Origin: Roseimicrobium sp. ORNL1
Lineage (GTDB): Bacteria > Verrucomicrobiota > Verrucomicrobiia > Verrucomicrobiales > Verrucomicrobiaceae
NCBI RefSeq assembly: GCF_011044495.1
Contig: NZ_CP049143.1
Span: 6,076,001 to 6,140,000, forward strand
DNA: 64,000 bases
Direction: 5' to 3'
Positions within the stretch are counted from its first letter, which is position 1. Every line of letters starts with the position of its first letter. This document shows positions 20,701 to 35,700 of this stretch, one piece after another. The translations under genes and the position numbers were made by a program. Below the pieces are notes generated by a model. That model was not told where the DNA came from and did no database searches. It saw only the letters and a program-made list of their open reading frames with translations.

Positions 20701-23700
20701 CACTGGTACACACCCGCGAGAACCGTGGCCGATTGATCGACCGTGAGGCGGAAGAGCGCACCCACCGTAGGTCCGGCACCCGGAAGAGCCGTGCCCGAGG
20801 GAGCTTCCTGAACAACCCAGCGCGAGCCGTTCCAGCGGTACACATTCTGCCAGGCCTGCATCGCGGCCACGAAGCCAGCGCGCACGAGGAAGATATCCGC
20901 CGCGCTCGTGCCATTGATGGTAAGCACATCCGCGCCGTCATTCGCCGCACCGCTGTCATGGATGCTGATGAGAATGTCCTCAGCGGCAGAGGTGTTGACC
21001 ACATAGTGGTCCGTGCCCGCCTGGCCATCCACATCCACACGATTGCGGTACTGCGGATTCTCATGACCATTCGCGAGTGAGGCAGGACCGGTCGGCACGG
21101 GCAGGAACTTGTGCGCCACGTCGAGCGAAGGCAGGCGGTCCAGCGTGATGAGGTCATTGCCAGCTCCACCCCAGATGCGGAAGTGGCCCACGAGCGCCTC
21201 AGGGCGCAGCGTGATGGTATCCGAGGCTGCTCCACCGTAGATGTCCGTGGTCACAGCAGACATGGAGCCTTCGATGAGAATGGTCACCGACGTTCCAGGA
21301 CCAGCCCCGTTGTAATTGCCGCGGATCACCATCGTAGTGCCAGCGATGAGCTTGCTGCCCGCCGTGAGGAAGACATCACGTCCCGCGGACAGCGTCAGGG
21401 TGGTGCCCGCAGTCAACGTGGCGCCGTTCACGATGTTGATGCTGCCGCTGGCGCGCGCCGTGAGCGTGGTGCCCGCAGTGATCTTCGCCTTGTCCACCGT
21501 GATGCCCGCGGTGCCGGTGCCTTCAGCCTTGTTGAAGTCGGCTTCGAGATGGACGGCCGAGGTCGCGGTGATGATCGCGTTCTCCTGAATCTCCAGTGCG
21601 TCACCCGCCAGCAGGGTGATGGAGCCCTCAATGGTGTACACCACCACATCATCATCCAGCAGCCCACTGTTCAGGCCGATGTCGATGGTGTTGTTCGCGG
21701 CATTGATCTTTGTGCCGTCAAAGGTCACACGCTTCGGATTTTCACCATGCTCGGTGGAGAGCGTGAGGAAGTGCAGTAGCGCCGTGTTCGCAGGCGTGCT
21801 CAGGTCGATGACATTGCCACCCGCATCCAGGAGCTGGATGATGCCAGCGCTCACCACGTTGATGGTGTAGGTGTTGCCGGAAGCGAGGTTTACCAGAGGT
21901 GCACCCACGTTGCCGGTGGTGATGAGCTTGATGCCGGTGAGCACGCGCAGGAAGTCCGCCGTGGCATCAGCACCATCCTTGGAGATGATGAGAATCTGAT
22001 CCTTCGCCAGGATGTCCTGGCTGACGGTGATCGGGCTTTGCGCGGTGAAGACCACGGAACCGCCCGCCTCAAGGCCCGCAGGAGCGGCACCGGCAGCACC
22101 ACCGTTCACGCCGCCCACGATGACCGCGCCGGTATTCTGGATGAAGATGCTGCCGTTGATGGCCTTGCCCTTGATATTACCCGTGCGCGTGCTGATGGGG
22201 TTTAGCTGGCTGCCGATGTGGTCGCGAGCCAGGAGCCACAGGCTGCCGGACACGGCATTATCGCCGCCCGGGTTTCCATTGAAGATGCTGCCCACCGCAT
22301 TCGTGACAAAGGCGGTCCAGCCCGCACCCGCGGTGACCACATTCAGCAGGAGGTCACCCGACGTCTCCATGATGAAAGTATTGTCGGAGCTCGTGGAGGT
22401 CAGCAGCCCAGCGACTAAGACATTGCCATAGTCACTGTCGATATCGAGGTCGTTGGCGATTTCACCAATCGAGCCAATCGTGGCCGTCAGCGTGATGTGA
22501 TTGCCCACCACATTGGCCTTCGGACGCGGGCCGGTCGCCACATCACCAGCACCGGTCGGATTGGCGGGATTGAAGAAGATCGGCGCATAGGGATTCACCA
22601 CATCCACCGCATCCAGGATGGAAAGCTGGGCCTTCAGATCCACATCACCCGTCTTGGAGAGCACCACGCGCAGGTTCATGTTGCCGGCGGTCTCCGCGAT
22701 CCAGATGCTGTTCTCAGCCACGGCGGTCAGCGTGCCGGAGTCATCCACGTCCACTTCCACGTAGTTTGGCTGGCCACCCGCAGTGCTGCTCGCTTCACCG
22801 ATGGCGCCACCCGCCTTCAGCTCAACCAGCGCACCCTTCACCTTGGTGAAGTTGTTGTTCAGTCCGTCGAGGATGGAGCCATCCGCTTCCAGGTGCACAG
22901 TGCCGGTCTGCGAGTACACACTTTCTAGCTCCATGTTTCCGGCGGCGTTTCCGGTCACGTGTTCGGAGATGTACACGTCGTCGAGGGCACGTGCCGTGAG
23001 CGTGCCACCAGCGAAGAGGTCCGTGAGGAAGGGCGTGCTGTATGAGCCAATCGAGCCGAGAGCCGACTCCAGAATGGTATTGCCACCAATGACATTGGCC
23101 ACGCCCGCTGCACCCACGTTCACAATTTCGAGCGCGCTCTTGATGCGGACACTGCCGGGAGCTGTCGACGTACCTGCGGTGATCTGGCCGATGCGCATCG
23201 GCTTTTCCAGTTCGTTGTACTTCGCCGAGCCAAGGAAGACATTGCCGCTCGCCGTCGCCGTGATGGTGCCGGTGGCGTTGATGTTCACGTCGTCATTCTG
23301 CTCGATGACAATCGCGGTCACCGTGGGCACCGTGCCGCGGGTGAAGGCCAGTTCCGTCGCGGTGCTTTCGGTCACCACCTTGTCATAGGCGGAGAGCGTC
23401 AGTGTGAGCGCGGTGACAGAAGCGACCTTGAAGTATTCATCCCCGGTCGCATTCGCGGAAGAGCCCGCGATACGCACCAGGGAACCGGCCACATAGCCAT
23501 CGGCAATCCAGCTTCCCGAAGTGCGAGTGATGGTGTCCGCTTTGCGGGTGCCATCCTGATTGTACCCACTGTACTTGAAGGTGACGCTGATTTGCTGCGA
23601 CGTACCCTGTGCTGCGAAGCGCGGGTCGAGCACGATGGGCAGGATGGTCACCGCACGGCCGGTTTCGGCAATGACTGTATCCGTCGAGACCAGCGTGATG

Positions 23701-26700
23701 GTGTCTCCACTGACGGAGAAGATGGTGTAGTACGACAGGCCCTGCGACACATTCCCCGTAGAGCCAGTGACCTTGATGGCCATGCCCGCGGTGAGGCCGG
23801 TCCAGGCACTGCCATTGGCAGTGCGGATGGTGGCCTTGTTGCCGCCGCTCGCTGGCGTGAAGTTCACCGTGGCATTGATCTTCGCACCGCCAAGGAAGGA
23901 GACATCCGCGCGCTCCGCAGCAGCCATGGCAAGCACCTCGGCAGCGGAGAACACGTGGCCATCCAGCAGAATGGTGACCGGCGCGGTGGTGTTGCCGGCC
24001 TGGCCGTTGTTGATGACGAGGGTGACATCCGTACCCACGATGTTCGCGGACTCGGCATCCACGCGCGTGCTGGTCACCGGCTTGAGGAGACCCGCACCCA
24101 CGAGGCGGGTCAGTTCATCCTCCGTCCATACCTTGATGCTCGCACGGATTTCCTGCTTCTTCGTGGTGGACGCCACGTATACGAAGCTGGGGTTGTAGCT
24201 GGGGGGCAGCGTACCGCCGAAGTAGGCGGTGAATTGATCTTTCAGCACCTTGTACTGCACGGTGCGGGCGCTCTCGATGGTGGCGATGGCATCAGCCACC
24301 TCCGTGGCGTTCAGGCCCTCACCGGCGTAGAATGCCTCATAATAAGCACGCTCGGTCGCGGTCAGGAGCACCTTGTCCAGCGAGGCATTGTATTGGGAGT
24401 GGAACTGCCAGAAGATGCGGTACTCCTGGGTCTTGCCGTTTTCGTACGCGCTGATGATGGAGAGAATCTTGTTCTCAGCAGCGCCGGTGTAGACCAGGTT
24501 TCCATTGGTATCCCTGGTGTAGTTCGTCAATCCAAGGGAACCCCACACGCCCGCTCTCAGTTCGGCGGCGGCGCGCTCATCACGCACACGGGTGCTGTTG
24601 GCATCGATCAAGGAACCGTTGACCACCCGGATCCACACCGTGCCGGTGGTGATGATCTGATTCACGTACATGTTGCCCGTGCTCTCCGTCAGGAAGACGT
24701 TGCCCTTGGCACTCACGGTCACGTCAAGCACGTCCGTGGTGACCGCTCCCGGAGCGAGCACTGCGGAGTTCAGTACCAGCGGGCGGGTGGTGTCATTGCC
24801 CACGCCACCGGCGAGTGCGGTGATGTTGATCTTGCCGCCGGTCACCTTACCTTCGTACCAGGTCGAGCTGTTCTGCTGGGCGACCTTCACAGCGCCTTCC
24901 GCCTTGATGACCACGGTTCCGCCGTTCGTGGATTCAATCTGGTCCACATGGAGGTCACCAGCGGTCTCATTCAGATAGATACCGCCATTCGTGGTCACGG
25001 CCTTCAGGCTCGGACGCGCGGTGACTTCCGACCACTTGCTGGTGTCCCCATAGTTGGTGGTGCCGAGATTCACTTCAGCCGAACCGCCGAGGTAGCGGTA
25101 GTAGCGGTCCCCGTTCTTCACCACATCCTGCGTGGTGGGCAACAACTCAGACCACAGAGCCTTGTTGAAGTAGTTGGTGTTGGCGAGATTGATCGTCGCC
25201 GTGTTGCCCAGGTACTGGTACACACTGCCGGCCTTGCCCAGAGTGCCGGAATAGTTGGTCGCGAGGCGAACGGTGCTGTACTTGATCACCGCCTGGCTGC
25301 CGGCCGAGGACTGGAAGTTGAACTCAGGAGTATTGAGATACTGGCTGCCCTGCGTGCTCACATACAGGAACGCGATATCCGTGATGTTGGTCTTGATCGG
25401 AGCTGTCGGCGTGCCGATGCCCGTGCCTGCCTTGAGATCAATGCGACGACCGCTCACCGAGGCATCACCACCCACGGCGGTGATGGATCCATTGGTGTAG
25501 ATGGTGGTGACACCCGTGGGGTTGGACACTGCGCCGTTGATCTCGACGCTACCGCCGTTCTCCGACTTGATGGTGATGGTGCCTTCCTGGCCACCGATGA
25601 AGTTGATGTTGATGCTCTTCGCAGCAGCCACCGAGTGGGTGTGCATGATGGACTGCCCCACGATCTGCTGGTAGTCGCTGATGTAGATGTGGCTGCCGTA
25701 CCAGGTCCAGTAGTCGTCATGGTACACTTCCTGTACGCCCGTATCGCTCGTGGTGATCGTGGTCTGCTTGTAGTTGTACGGGTCCGTTGCACTGGTCGCC
25801 CCGCTCAGGTCGGCGGCTTCGGAGACGTACTTGTAGTAGTAGGGACCACTGCCGGCGTAGTGAGGTGTGCCCTGCACCTGGATGGAATCCCACTGGATGT
25901 TTTCATCCGCGAAGACGTCAGGAATGAATCCGCCCCAGGAACCCGACTCCACGTGCTTCCTCTTGATCAGGTTCTGGTCCACCTCGGTGGTCCATCCGTA
26001 GCGCCAGCCTGCCGCAGGATTGTACACGTGGCTGTAGCCACCCAGCAGGGTGGTGATGCCGGGATGCGCCGGATTGCTGGAGCCGTTGGTGGAGAGGCTC
26101 ACGCCCGTAGGTGTCCACTGGTAGATGGAGGTGTAAGGCGTGTTGGTCGTGACGGGATCCTTGGTCACACCCGCCGTGCCCCCTGAAGGATTGCCGCCTG
26201 CCTTGTCATAGATCACCAAGGTTCCCGCGCCGCGCTGGGAAACATCCAGCCGGTTTACCAGGAGATCCTTGGACGTATTGTTGGTGATGGTGATGGCGGC
26301 GTATCCACCCAGGATGCGAATTTCACCGGTGCCCGTGTTTAGCACATTGCCGAAGAGTTCCACATGGCCACCGCTGGAGCGGAGTTCATCGATTTCAAAG
26401 CGATCCTCGATGGTATTGAAGTACACCGAGAAGCCAGGATAGGCGGAGGACGTGCGGTTGAGATAGAGGCGGCCCGCCTGACCCGCATTCACGAGCGCCT
26501 GTGCTTCGGCGAGAGCCAGGCTGTTGTCGAGCGTGAGGTTGTAGGCGTCGCGACCGCTCTGGATGATACCGTTGACGTTGATGTACTCCGCCTCGATGTG
26601 GATGCGATCACCGTACAGGTTGTAGTTCGCCAGATCCCTGAAGCCCGGGGCAAACGACTCACGGATGAGCAGGTGGTTTGCCTTGATGAGGTTGACGCCC

Positions 26701-29700
26701 GAGGTATTGGCGAGGGCATAGTTGACGGTGCTCGCGGAGAGAGTCTGACCGGTGAACCAGAAACCAGCGGGCATCGGGAAGCCGAAGAATCCTGCATTGT
26801 ACAGGCCCGACCCAAGCACGATGTCATTGAGCGCATCCACCAGAGCCGACTGGCGCTGGAAGTCACTGGCGGAGGTATTCTGAAGCAGTTGCTTGGTCGT
26901 CGCATCGATCTTGCTCCACAGGAGGTAAGAGGGCAGATCCGCACCCGCGACAAGGCGATTGAGGATATAGTCGAAATTCTTGATGTCCGTGATGTTGAAC
27001 AGGAGGCCAATCGTGGAAGCGAAGGCGAGGTTCCACTGCGTGGATCCTTCTGTGGCGGGCACCACACCAGGCGCAGTGGCAGCGCCTGCATTGTACGTGC
27101 CGGAGGTGGCCGGCCCCAGCAGGCTGGCAGGTTCACCGCCGATGGCGTAAGTGGTGAGACCGCTCACATAGACATCGCCACCGGCAATGACGGTGAGATT
27201 CTTCGCACGCACCGCGCCAAAGATATTGATGCTGGCGTTGCCGCTGGTGTGGGTCTCCAGCAGGACATTGCCCAAATCATTGTACAAGCCCGTGCCGCCT
27301 GCGTCAGGGCCCAGCACCGTGATGCCCGGCCAGGGATAGGTGCCCCCGCCCGGAGGTGGTGCGACGCTGTTTACATTCAGCGTGTTCCTGACAACGATCT
27401 GCGGGGTATTGCTGCCCGTGGGAGGAGGAGGCACCACGAAGCTCGCGGTCCGGGCCACTTCATCCAGATCCACACCGCCGTAGTTCATGCTGTTGTCGAT
27501 GCCGGCCTGGATGACATTGACCGCATTGACATCCGCCTGGCTGGTCATCAGCTTGCCATTGAAGAAGAGACCCACCACCACCGAAGGAATGGTGATGCCC
27601 TTCAGCTCGATGAAGAACGGCGTGTTGTTGATGATTTCGACGGTGACGTCGCTGGGCGCGATGAACGTACCGGTGCCGTAGAGCTGGTCTGCATCCACCT
27701 CGATGCGGCCACCCTGTGCCCAGATGGGATCCACCACCACCACCATGACCTCGCGCGTGGCGAAGAACTCCACCATCTGACCGGTGACAGGATCCTGCAC
27801 CAGGGTCCTCTGGCCATTGGCCGTAAGTTCATTCTGGAGGCGGTTAATCTCCCCTTCGTAGAAGGCTCTCAGCGTGGCGTTCTTCGATCCGAACTGCGCC
27901 AGAATGATGCGTGCCTCGCGAAGCTGCTGCACCAGGTTGCTCTCAAGCTGCCTGACACCTGGAGTGAAGGTGATGCCGGCGCTGGCGGTGTAACCGGTAA
28001 TCGAAGGTGACCCAGCATTGGTGCTCCAGGAGTTGAGCACCAGCGACTGGTCACGGGTGATGCCGGTCTCCACGGTACCGTTCATCTCCACAAAGCCCTG
28101 GGCCTCCGCGAGGATGTGCCCCGCATATTGTTCAGCACTGCTGCCACCCAGGGCATCCGCGATGTCGCTCACCCAGCTCACCGTCTTCGCCTTGCCAACC
28201 ATCGTGGCGATGGCATCCTTGCCCGCGAAGAGACCGGCCTGACGCGCCGTCTGCAGGAGGGAGTTCGCGTTAATTGTGATCTTGTTCTGCGCGAAGAGGA
28301 ACGCGCTCGCATCAATGTCCGAAATCGGAATGGCGGAACCGGCAAAGCCATCCCAGCGAGCTTCAATCTTGTAGACGTCCGCCGCATTCACGATGTCCAG
28401 TTCCGAACCGCGTCCTGCGCTCAGGTTGAGATTGCCATAAGCACGCAGGTGCGTGGGCAGGGCCACCGTGCCGGATTCGATGATGATCGAGTTCTGCGGA
28501 GTGATGCGCACCAGGGTTTCACCAAGAGCAACCGTCGCTGCGCCGAAGGTATCCGCGGACACCGTCACCTTCACATCTGCCTGACCACGGGCGGAGAGGT
28601 CAAGCGCACCAGGGCTGAGAAGCACCGCACCGGGGCCGATGCGAACGATGGCTTCCATCAGGTCCGTCACGAAGGTGGCGTCCGCTCCCGCACCGGACAG
28701 GGCGCCCGCGGTGAGGAAAGCAACGGTATCCACCGCATTGATGATGTTCAGCGCGCGGAGCTTGAAGATGCGTTCGTTCGAAATGACACCCACCACTTCA
28801 AGTCTGGCGCTCGCAGCGACGGCAACCTCGGTGGAAAGGCTGACATTAATATCGCTGGTGGCTCCCGCAGCGCTCGCGAGGCCACCGGTGGTGCCATAGA
28901 TGTTGTCACCGCCGAAGTCAGGCCTGTCGATGCGATTGGTGGCGCCGACGTCAATGCTGCGCGCCTTGATGTTCGCGCCGGTCTTCACATAGGCATCCAC
29001 CGAGGAAGTCACGTCGCTGTCCGCATCCGCACCGGAACCGGAAAGGAAGCCATAGGCGTCCGTTTTAACCCGAGTGTTGAAGGTGGCCTGATGTGTGGCG
29101 ACCAGCGTGAACAGGCCCGTGCCCCGCGTAGTCAGGTCGATGTTCCGCGTGGCGGAACCTTCACCAATCCCGGCCGCAGTCGTGCTGGTGTTGTGCGTTG
29201 TCGGTTCGGCGGCCGCCGCTCCCACCACGCCACCGGCGCCGGCGGTGGTCTCGGCATAGTTGTCGTCGTTTCCAGAGGCACTGATGGAAAGCGTGGAGCC
29301 GGTGAGCTTCACGCGATCTCCAAAGTAGCTGTTCGTCGTGCTCGTGGAGGATGCCGTGGATTTCGTGATCCCCACAGCCACCAAACCACCAACCGCGATG
29401 CTGCTGGAAAGCGCACGCTGCTTCGTATAGGAAGCAGCGGAAATAAGCGTGCCGTCACGGATGGTCAGTGTGCTGTCATCCATGACATAACTGCGGACCA
29501 CGCTGGTGCTCGTGGAGGAAGTCACCGTCGCATCCACCCCGATGAGCAGACCACCGGTCGAACCCGTGGCGCTCGTATAGGCGGAATCACCGGATGCTGG
29601 CAGAGGCTGCCGTGCGATTACCGTGAGGCTGTTCGCGTTGATGGTGCCGCCAACATAAGCAGCCACGGTCGGAATGTTCGTCCCCGTCTGGGGAGCCACG

Positions 29701-32700
29701 GTCGCAATCGCCTTGGAAACACCCACGGCAGCGCCCGTGCTCACCGTGAGGCTGGCCGCAATGGCTTCCGCCTTCGGCGTGGCCTGGGCCGTGATGATAA
29801 TCGCCTTCGCATTGATGCCGGTGACCGAAGAAGTGGTGGCATAGGCCTCGACGCGAGGATTCACAGTGGCGGTCGCCACCGAGCCCGAGGCCGCAATCGC
29901 AATACCACCCACGGCAACCGACGTCGCCTGCACTTCCGATTTCGCAGTGGAGGTGTTCGTGGCGGAAATGTTCAGGTCACCGTCAATGCTCAGCGTGCTG
30001 TTGTCGACATACGCCCGAGTCGTTGTTGTGATGTAGGAGTTCGCTTCCGCGCCACCGCCCGCCATGCTGAGTCCGGCGGTGCTGTAGGTGGCAGCCACTG
30101 CTGCCGCTTGCGAAGTGGTCGTGACCGTGGCGGTTTCCGTGGCGGTGATGGTCAATCCACCCGTGGTCGTGGTGATCGTGGAGTTGAGCACATAAGCTTC
30201 CACCACATTCTTGATGGTGCTCGTGCTGATGGCCACACCGATGGAAACCGCATTCCCATTGGCGCCCACGGCCGCAGAGACTGCAGCAGCTCCACCCTTG
30301 GCGGTGATGGTTGAAGTGTCCGTGGCGGTGAGCGTCACACCCCCTGCATTGGTGATGATACCCGTGCCGCGGCTCTGCTGGATGAAGGCTTTCGCCGTCA
30401 CAGCAATCTTGTTGTATACACCCACGCCAGCTCCCGAGAGGGCAGTGGCACTGCCACCACCGGCGAGGGCCACCGAGGTGCTTTCCACTTCCGCAGTGAT
30501 CGTCGCGTTCTCCGTCGCGTTCAGACTCATGCTGCCACGAGCAGTGGCCTGAGAACCAATGATGCTGGCCGTCACGGTGGCAGGCTGCTCAGTGCCATCC
30601 GCAAGGTGTCCGATGTGGTTCGTGGCCGTCGAAGAACCAACCGCCACACCCACTCCCGCGATGCCCGCGCCCAGCGCCGCAGCAATCGACTGGATCTTGG
30701 CAGTGATGGTGGTGGTGTCTCCTGCCGTGAGAGTGAGATTCGCGGCGCTCAGTACCGTGCTGTCATCAATATGCGCACTGGTTTTGGTGAGGATGATGTT
30801 CTTCGCATCCGCACCCGCGCCACTGATGGCCACACCAGCGAGAGCACCGGCGGCCAGGCCGAAGCTCGCCGCGACGGACTTGGCATCAATGGTCGCGTTC
30901 TGTGTCGAGGAGAGACTAATGCCGCCCGCCTGCACCAGCGTCCAGAGGGTGGTATCCGCGTAGTTCTCACGACGAAGGTCGCGGGAACCCGCAGCGCCAA
31001 TGTACTGGTAGATAGAGCCGGCAGTGCCGCCAATCTTCTTCCACTTCGTCGCGTCGTTGTAATCGACTCTGGAGAGATCGTAATTCGTCAGCGTCGCGGT
31101 GCCGATATAGACATAGGTGGAGCCAGCCGTGCCGCCCACCTTCGCCCAGCGCGTCGTGGCGCTGTAGTTTTCGGCATTGATGTTGAAGGTCTGCGAGACC
31201 GCACCCGAGGCAATGAAGCGGTACACATCCGTGCCGTTCACCAGGACGAAGTTGCCGTAGGCGACCGTGCGGTTGTTGACCGGTGGGGTTCCCGTGGTGG
31301 TCGCCGTGAAGTTGGCAACGGCGTAGCTGTCATCCAGCTTTACGGTCTGGCCTTCCGCAAGGGTGACCTTCTTGGTGCCGAATCCATCCACAGCGGAGGT
31401 GTAGGTGCCAGCGGCGTAGTTCGGGTCCAGCTTCACCCGATCACCCACGCGCAGGGCGGTCGAGGCATTCAGTGAAGACTTGCCGGGCTCCGTGCTCACC
31501 CCCAGCAGCGTTCCGCTGGCGGGAGCGTTCTTGATGTACGTCTCGACTTCGTTGCTGATCGTATTCTCCGCGAGGCCGACGCCAATCGCGATGGCCACAC
31601 CCACCTTGCCCACGCCACCTGCAATGGCCACGGCGCCCACCTTGGCGGTGATGCTGGAGGTATCCGTAGCCGTCAGCGTCACTGCCGTGGCGCGGATGCC
31701 CGTGGTGCCCACGCCGTCGATGTACGCCTTGACCAGTGCCGCGCTCTTGTTCGCCGCAGAGGCGCCCGCACCGCCCAGACCCACGCCTACGGTACCGCCG
31801 CCCGCCACTGCCGCAGAACCGGAACCCACCATCGCATCAATCGTAAGGGTGGAGGTCGCCGTCTGTGTCAGGGCGCCGCGCGCATCGATGCTGGAATTCA
31901 GCACATACGCCTGCACTTCGACCGGGCTGCGCGTGCCATTCAGTTCATATCCCAGGTGATTCCGCGCGAGTGCGGCGCCGATGGAAGCGCCAATGCCACC
32001 CGTGCCACCGATCGCGATGGCCACAGAGGCGGCAATGATCTCGGCATCAATGTCCGAATCATTCCTGGCCTCGATGGTCACATTCCGTGCCGCAACAATG
32101 ACGCTGTCCTGAATGTACGCGTTGGTCTTGGTGAGGATGACGTTCGTGGACTCCGCACCGGCACCGGAGAGACCACCCGAGTTCGTGCCGAACGAAGCGG
32201 CCAGGGAGGCTGCGAACGCCAGGGTGTCGATGGTGTTGTCGCTCTTTGCGTGGATCCAGATGTCACCGTTGGTGGTGTTCGTGGTGACCACTCCATTGCT
32301 GCCAGCGTTCTTGATATACGCCAGCGCTTCGCTGCTGATGGTGTTGCGGGCCAGCGCCACACCGATGGCAATCGAGACGTCCGCACCCTTGTTGGCAACG
32401 GCGGCGGCAATCGAGACAGCGCCCGCCTCGGCGAACATCTTGGAGTTGTCTTCCGCCTTGTACTCGATGCCAGAAGCACTGATGCCATTCACCAGCGAGG
32501 CCGCAGTCTGTGCCACACCATCGGCAAAGGCGTGTGCGAGCAGCGCCACCTTGTTTTCCGTGTGCACGCCAGAGCCGCTCAAAGCCGCCGCACCACCAGG
32601 TCCCGCAGAGATGCCAATCGCTCCTGCTCCCACCCGTGCTTCGATTTCCGCATCGGCGACGGCGGTCACGGTCAGGCTGCCGGTGGTGATGATCGAGGAG

Positions 32701-35700
32701 TTCAGGCTGTAGGCGCGCACCTGGTTGCCCACGCGGTCGCCATCCGAATTATAACCGATGAAGTTTTTCGACACCGAAGCTCCAATGGACATCGCCCCAC
32801 CCGCTACCGCAATCACCAGCGCCTCGATGTCGGAGTCATCCGTGGCCGAAAGCACCACATTGCCACCGGCATTGAGGGTGCTGTTGTCGAGGTAGGCGTT
32901 GGCATTGCCCAGCAGCACGTTGATGGACTCCGCGCCCGCTCCGCTGAGCGCCACTGCCGTGCTGGAGCCCGCCGCAATCGAAACCGAGGCCGCTATGGAC
33001 AGCGCCGTGACCGAGCGATCCACGGTGGCGGTCACGGAAGTGCCTCCAGAGGAACTCACATCCGCATTGAAGATATTCGCGGTGACATTGCTGGTGATGT
33101 TGTTGCGCGCCATCGAGACGCCGATGGCCACACTTCCGGACAGGCTGCCACCCGTGGCTACTGCGACGGAGGCTCCCACGGCCCGCGCGATGATTTCGGA
33201 AGTATCACTACCGCTGACGAGGATGGAGCCGCCAGTGCTTCTGATGGGAGCCGACTCACCTACCAGAGTACGACGGCGATTCTTGATGGAAGCGGTGACA
33301 TTGCCATTGATGGTGTTCAACGTGATGGCCCCTGTCGCCGCCACGCTGATCGACGTCCCGCCCGATGGGCTCGACACGGCAACTGAAGCTCCCAACGCGA
33401 GCGCCCAGATGCTGTTGCCGGTATTGGTGGCCGTCACCTCAATGCCGCCATTCGCCACCACGCTCACGCTATCAATGTAGGCGGAGGTAGTGGAGTTGAT
33501 GCCGTTGTCTGAAACCGAAACGCCGAAGGCGGCGCCAGCTGGCTTCTTCAAGTTGATGGCCAGGCCGAATCCACCGGAGAAGGCCCTGATGGAGGAGCCG
33601 TTCGTGGCGGAAACCTTCACCGCAGGGCTCGTGGCGCTGGTGGCATTGAGCGTGGCGGAGCCGGAGCCGCTGATATAGGCCTCCGTGGTGACGCGGATGC
33701 GATTGATGGCCACCGATGCGCCAAGCGCAAAGTTCCCTGCAGCGGCACCACCCACACTGACATTCAGAACGCTGGCACTGCTGGTGGCGGTGACTTCCGT
33801 CTGGCCGGTGGTGATGACGCCAGTGATGTTTTCAATGGCGGCGCGCACCACGTTGCCAAGGGTCGATGTGTCATTGTACGGGTCGTTCCCGATGTACGTG
33901 TAGGACACCGAGGCTCCAATCGCACCCGAGACCGCAGTGGCTCCGAGGCCGGAAATGGCGATGGAACCCGTGATGGTATTGATGGTGGAGGAGTCGCTCG
34001 CCAGCACGCTGAGCTTGCCACCCGCGAAGATCTCAACGCCGTTGTAACGTGCGGCAACGAGGTTCAGGTTGCCGATATTGGCGATGCGGGCCTCGACGAT
34101 GTTGTGGATCCAGTTCAGCGAAACGGAGCCAGCGCCCGCGATGTCCGAAGCACCGCCACCGCTCACGGCCATGGCAGAAATCTGGGCATCCAGACCAGGC
34201 GGGAGCGTGGTCGGCTTGGCGAACTTCGCCTCCACAGTCAGGTTCGTTCCGGCAAACACCATCGATCCGTCGATGTATGCTTTGATGCTGGTGCCAATGT
34301 CATTCACCGCAAAGGACAGACCCACGCCTCCCTTCCCCCCAATGCTGAGCGAAACAAAACCAGCAAGGGTGGCAACCGAGCTCATATCAAAGGCCGACAC
34401 CGTGACACTGGTGTCAGCTTCCACATCCGAGGCGGACTTGATGTAAGCCTCGATGACATTCTTGATGATGTTCACCGCAATCGAGCCGCCCCCCGCAATA
34501 CCGCTGGCTCCGCTCGCACCCGCGCCGCCTGCCACCACATTGATGATGCGGGCCTTCTCAGTCGCGCTCACCGTCACGGCTCCCGTGAGGGATTGCACCT
34601 TGGCATTCTCGATGCCCGCCTTGATGACGTTGCGAATGTCCGCCACACCGACAGAAGCGCCAATGGCCGTGCCGCCGGTCCCGCTGAGCGAGAGAGCGCC
34701 GGTTCCCATGTCGATATGGGAGGTGTCTTCCGCAAGGACACTGATGCCGCCGCCCGCGACGATCGACTTTGTACCGGTGATGTCCTTGATGTGAGCATCC
34801 ACGCTCATGCGGATGAAGCTCAGCGCGACAGAGCCCGATCCACCCACCTTGGTGCCTCCTGCGCCCGCGACGGTGACAGCCACAATTTGGGCTCCTACCG
34901 GCACTGGCAGCGGAAGCAACTGACCACCGGCAGCCACCTCTCTCGGTTTCACGATGAAACGGTGCGTCGAGCCCGTGCCTGCGTTGAGCAGCTCGACATA
35001 CTTCGGAGTCGTCAGCAGGGCATCCGCGTGAGTCGCAGCGAGGCGGATGCGATCGGCGCTGATCTTGATCACATAGTAGGTCTGACCATCCACAAGACCG
35101 CCCATGCTCGTGCCGCCGCCATTCTTGTAGATGACTGCATCACCGGTTTCGAGCCCATGGGCCGTGAGGTTGATGGTGCTGGCATTGTTGTTATGGACCG
35201 TGATCGCAGTGCCTGCTGAGTCGACCGCGAGGGAAGTCGTCAGCAACCTCGTCAGGCTGTGTCCCGTGCCCGCGCCGCCTGACACCACGATGAAGGTGGC
35301 CGGATTGGCGATGGTGGCGAGCCTGAGGACGTTGTCATCGATCCTGGTGACATAGTAGACCCTGCCATCCACGAGGCCCGTCAGGTTATCCGCCGCATTC
35401 TCCCCACTGTGATACACCACATAGTCACCAGTGACGAAGCCGTGCGCTTTGCCCAGGTTGGTCTTGTTGGTCTCCGTGACCGTCACGTCCCCGGGGTTGA
35501 ATTGAACCCGGGTGCTGGCATCCACCGCGAAGAACCGGTGGTTCGTTCCCGTGCCCTTGTTCGCCAACTGGATGGCGATACCAGCCTGTGCATTGGCCAG
35601 GGAGGTGGCCAGCATGATGGTATTGGCATCAAGGACGATGACAAAGTAGGTCGTGTACGTCGTGAGGCCGCTGATGGGAGTGGCACTCTGCTGGTAGGCG

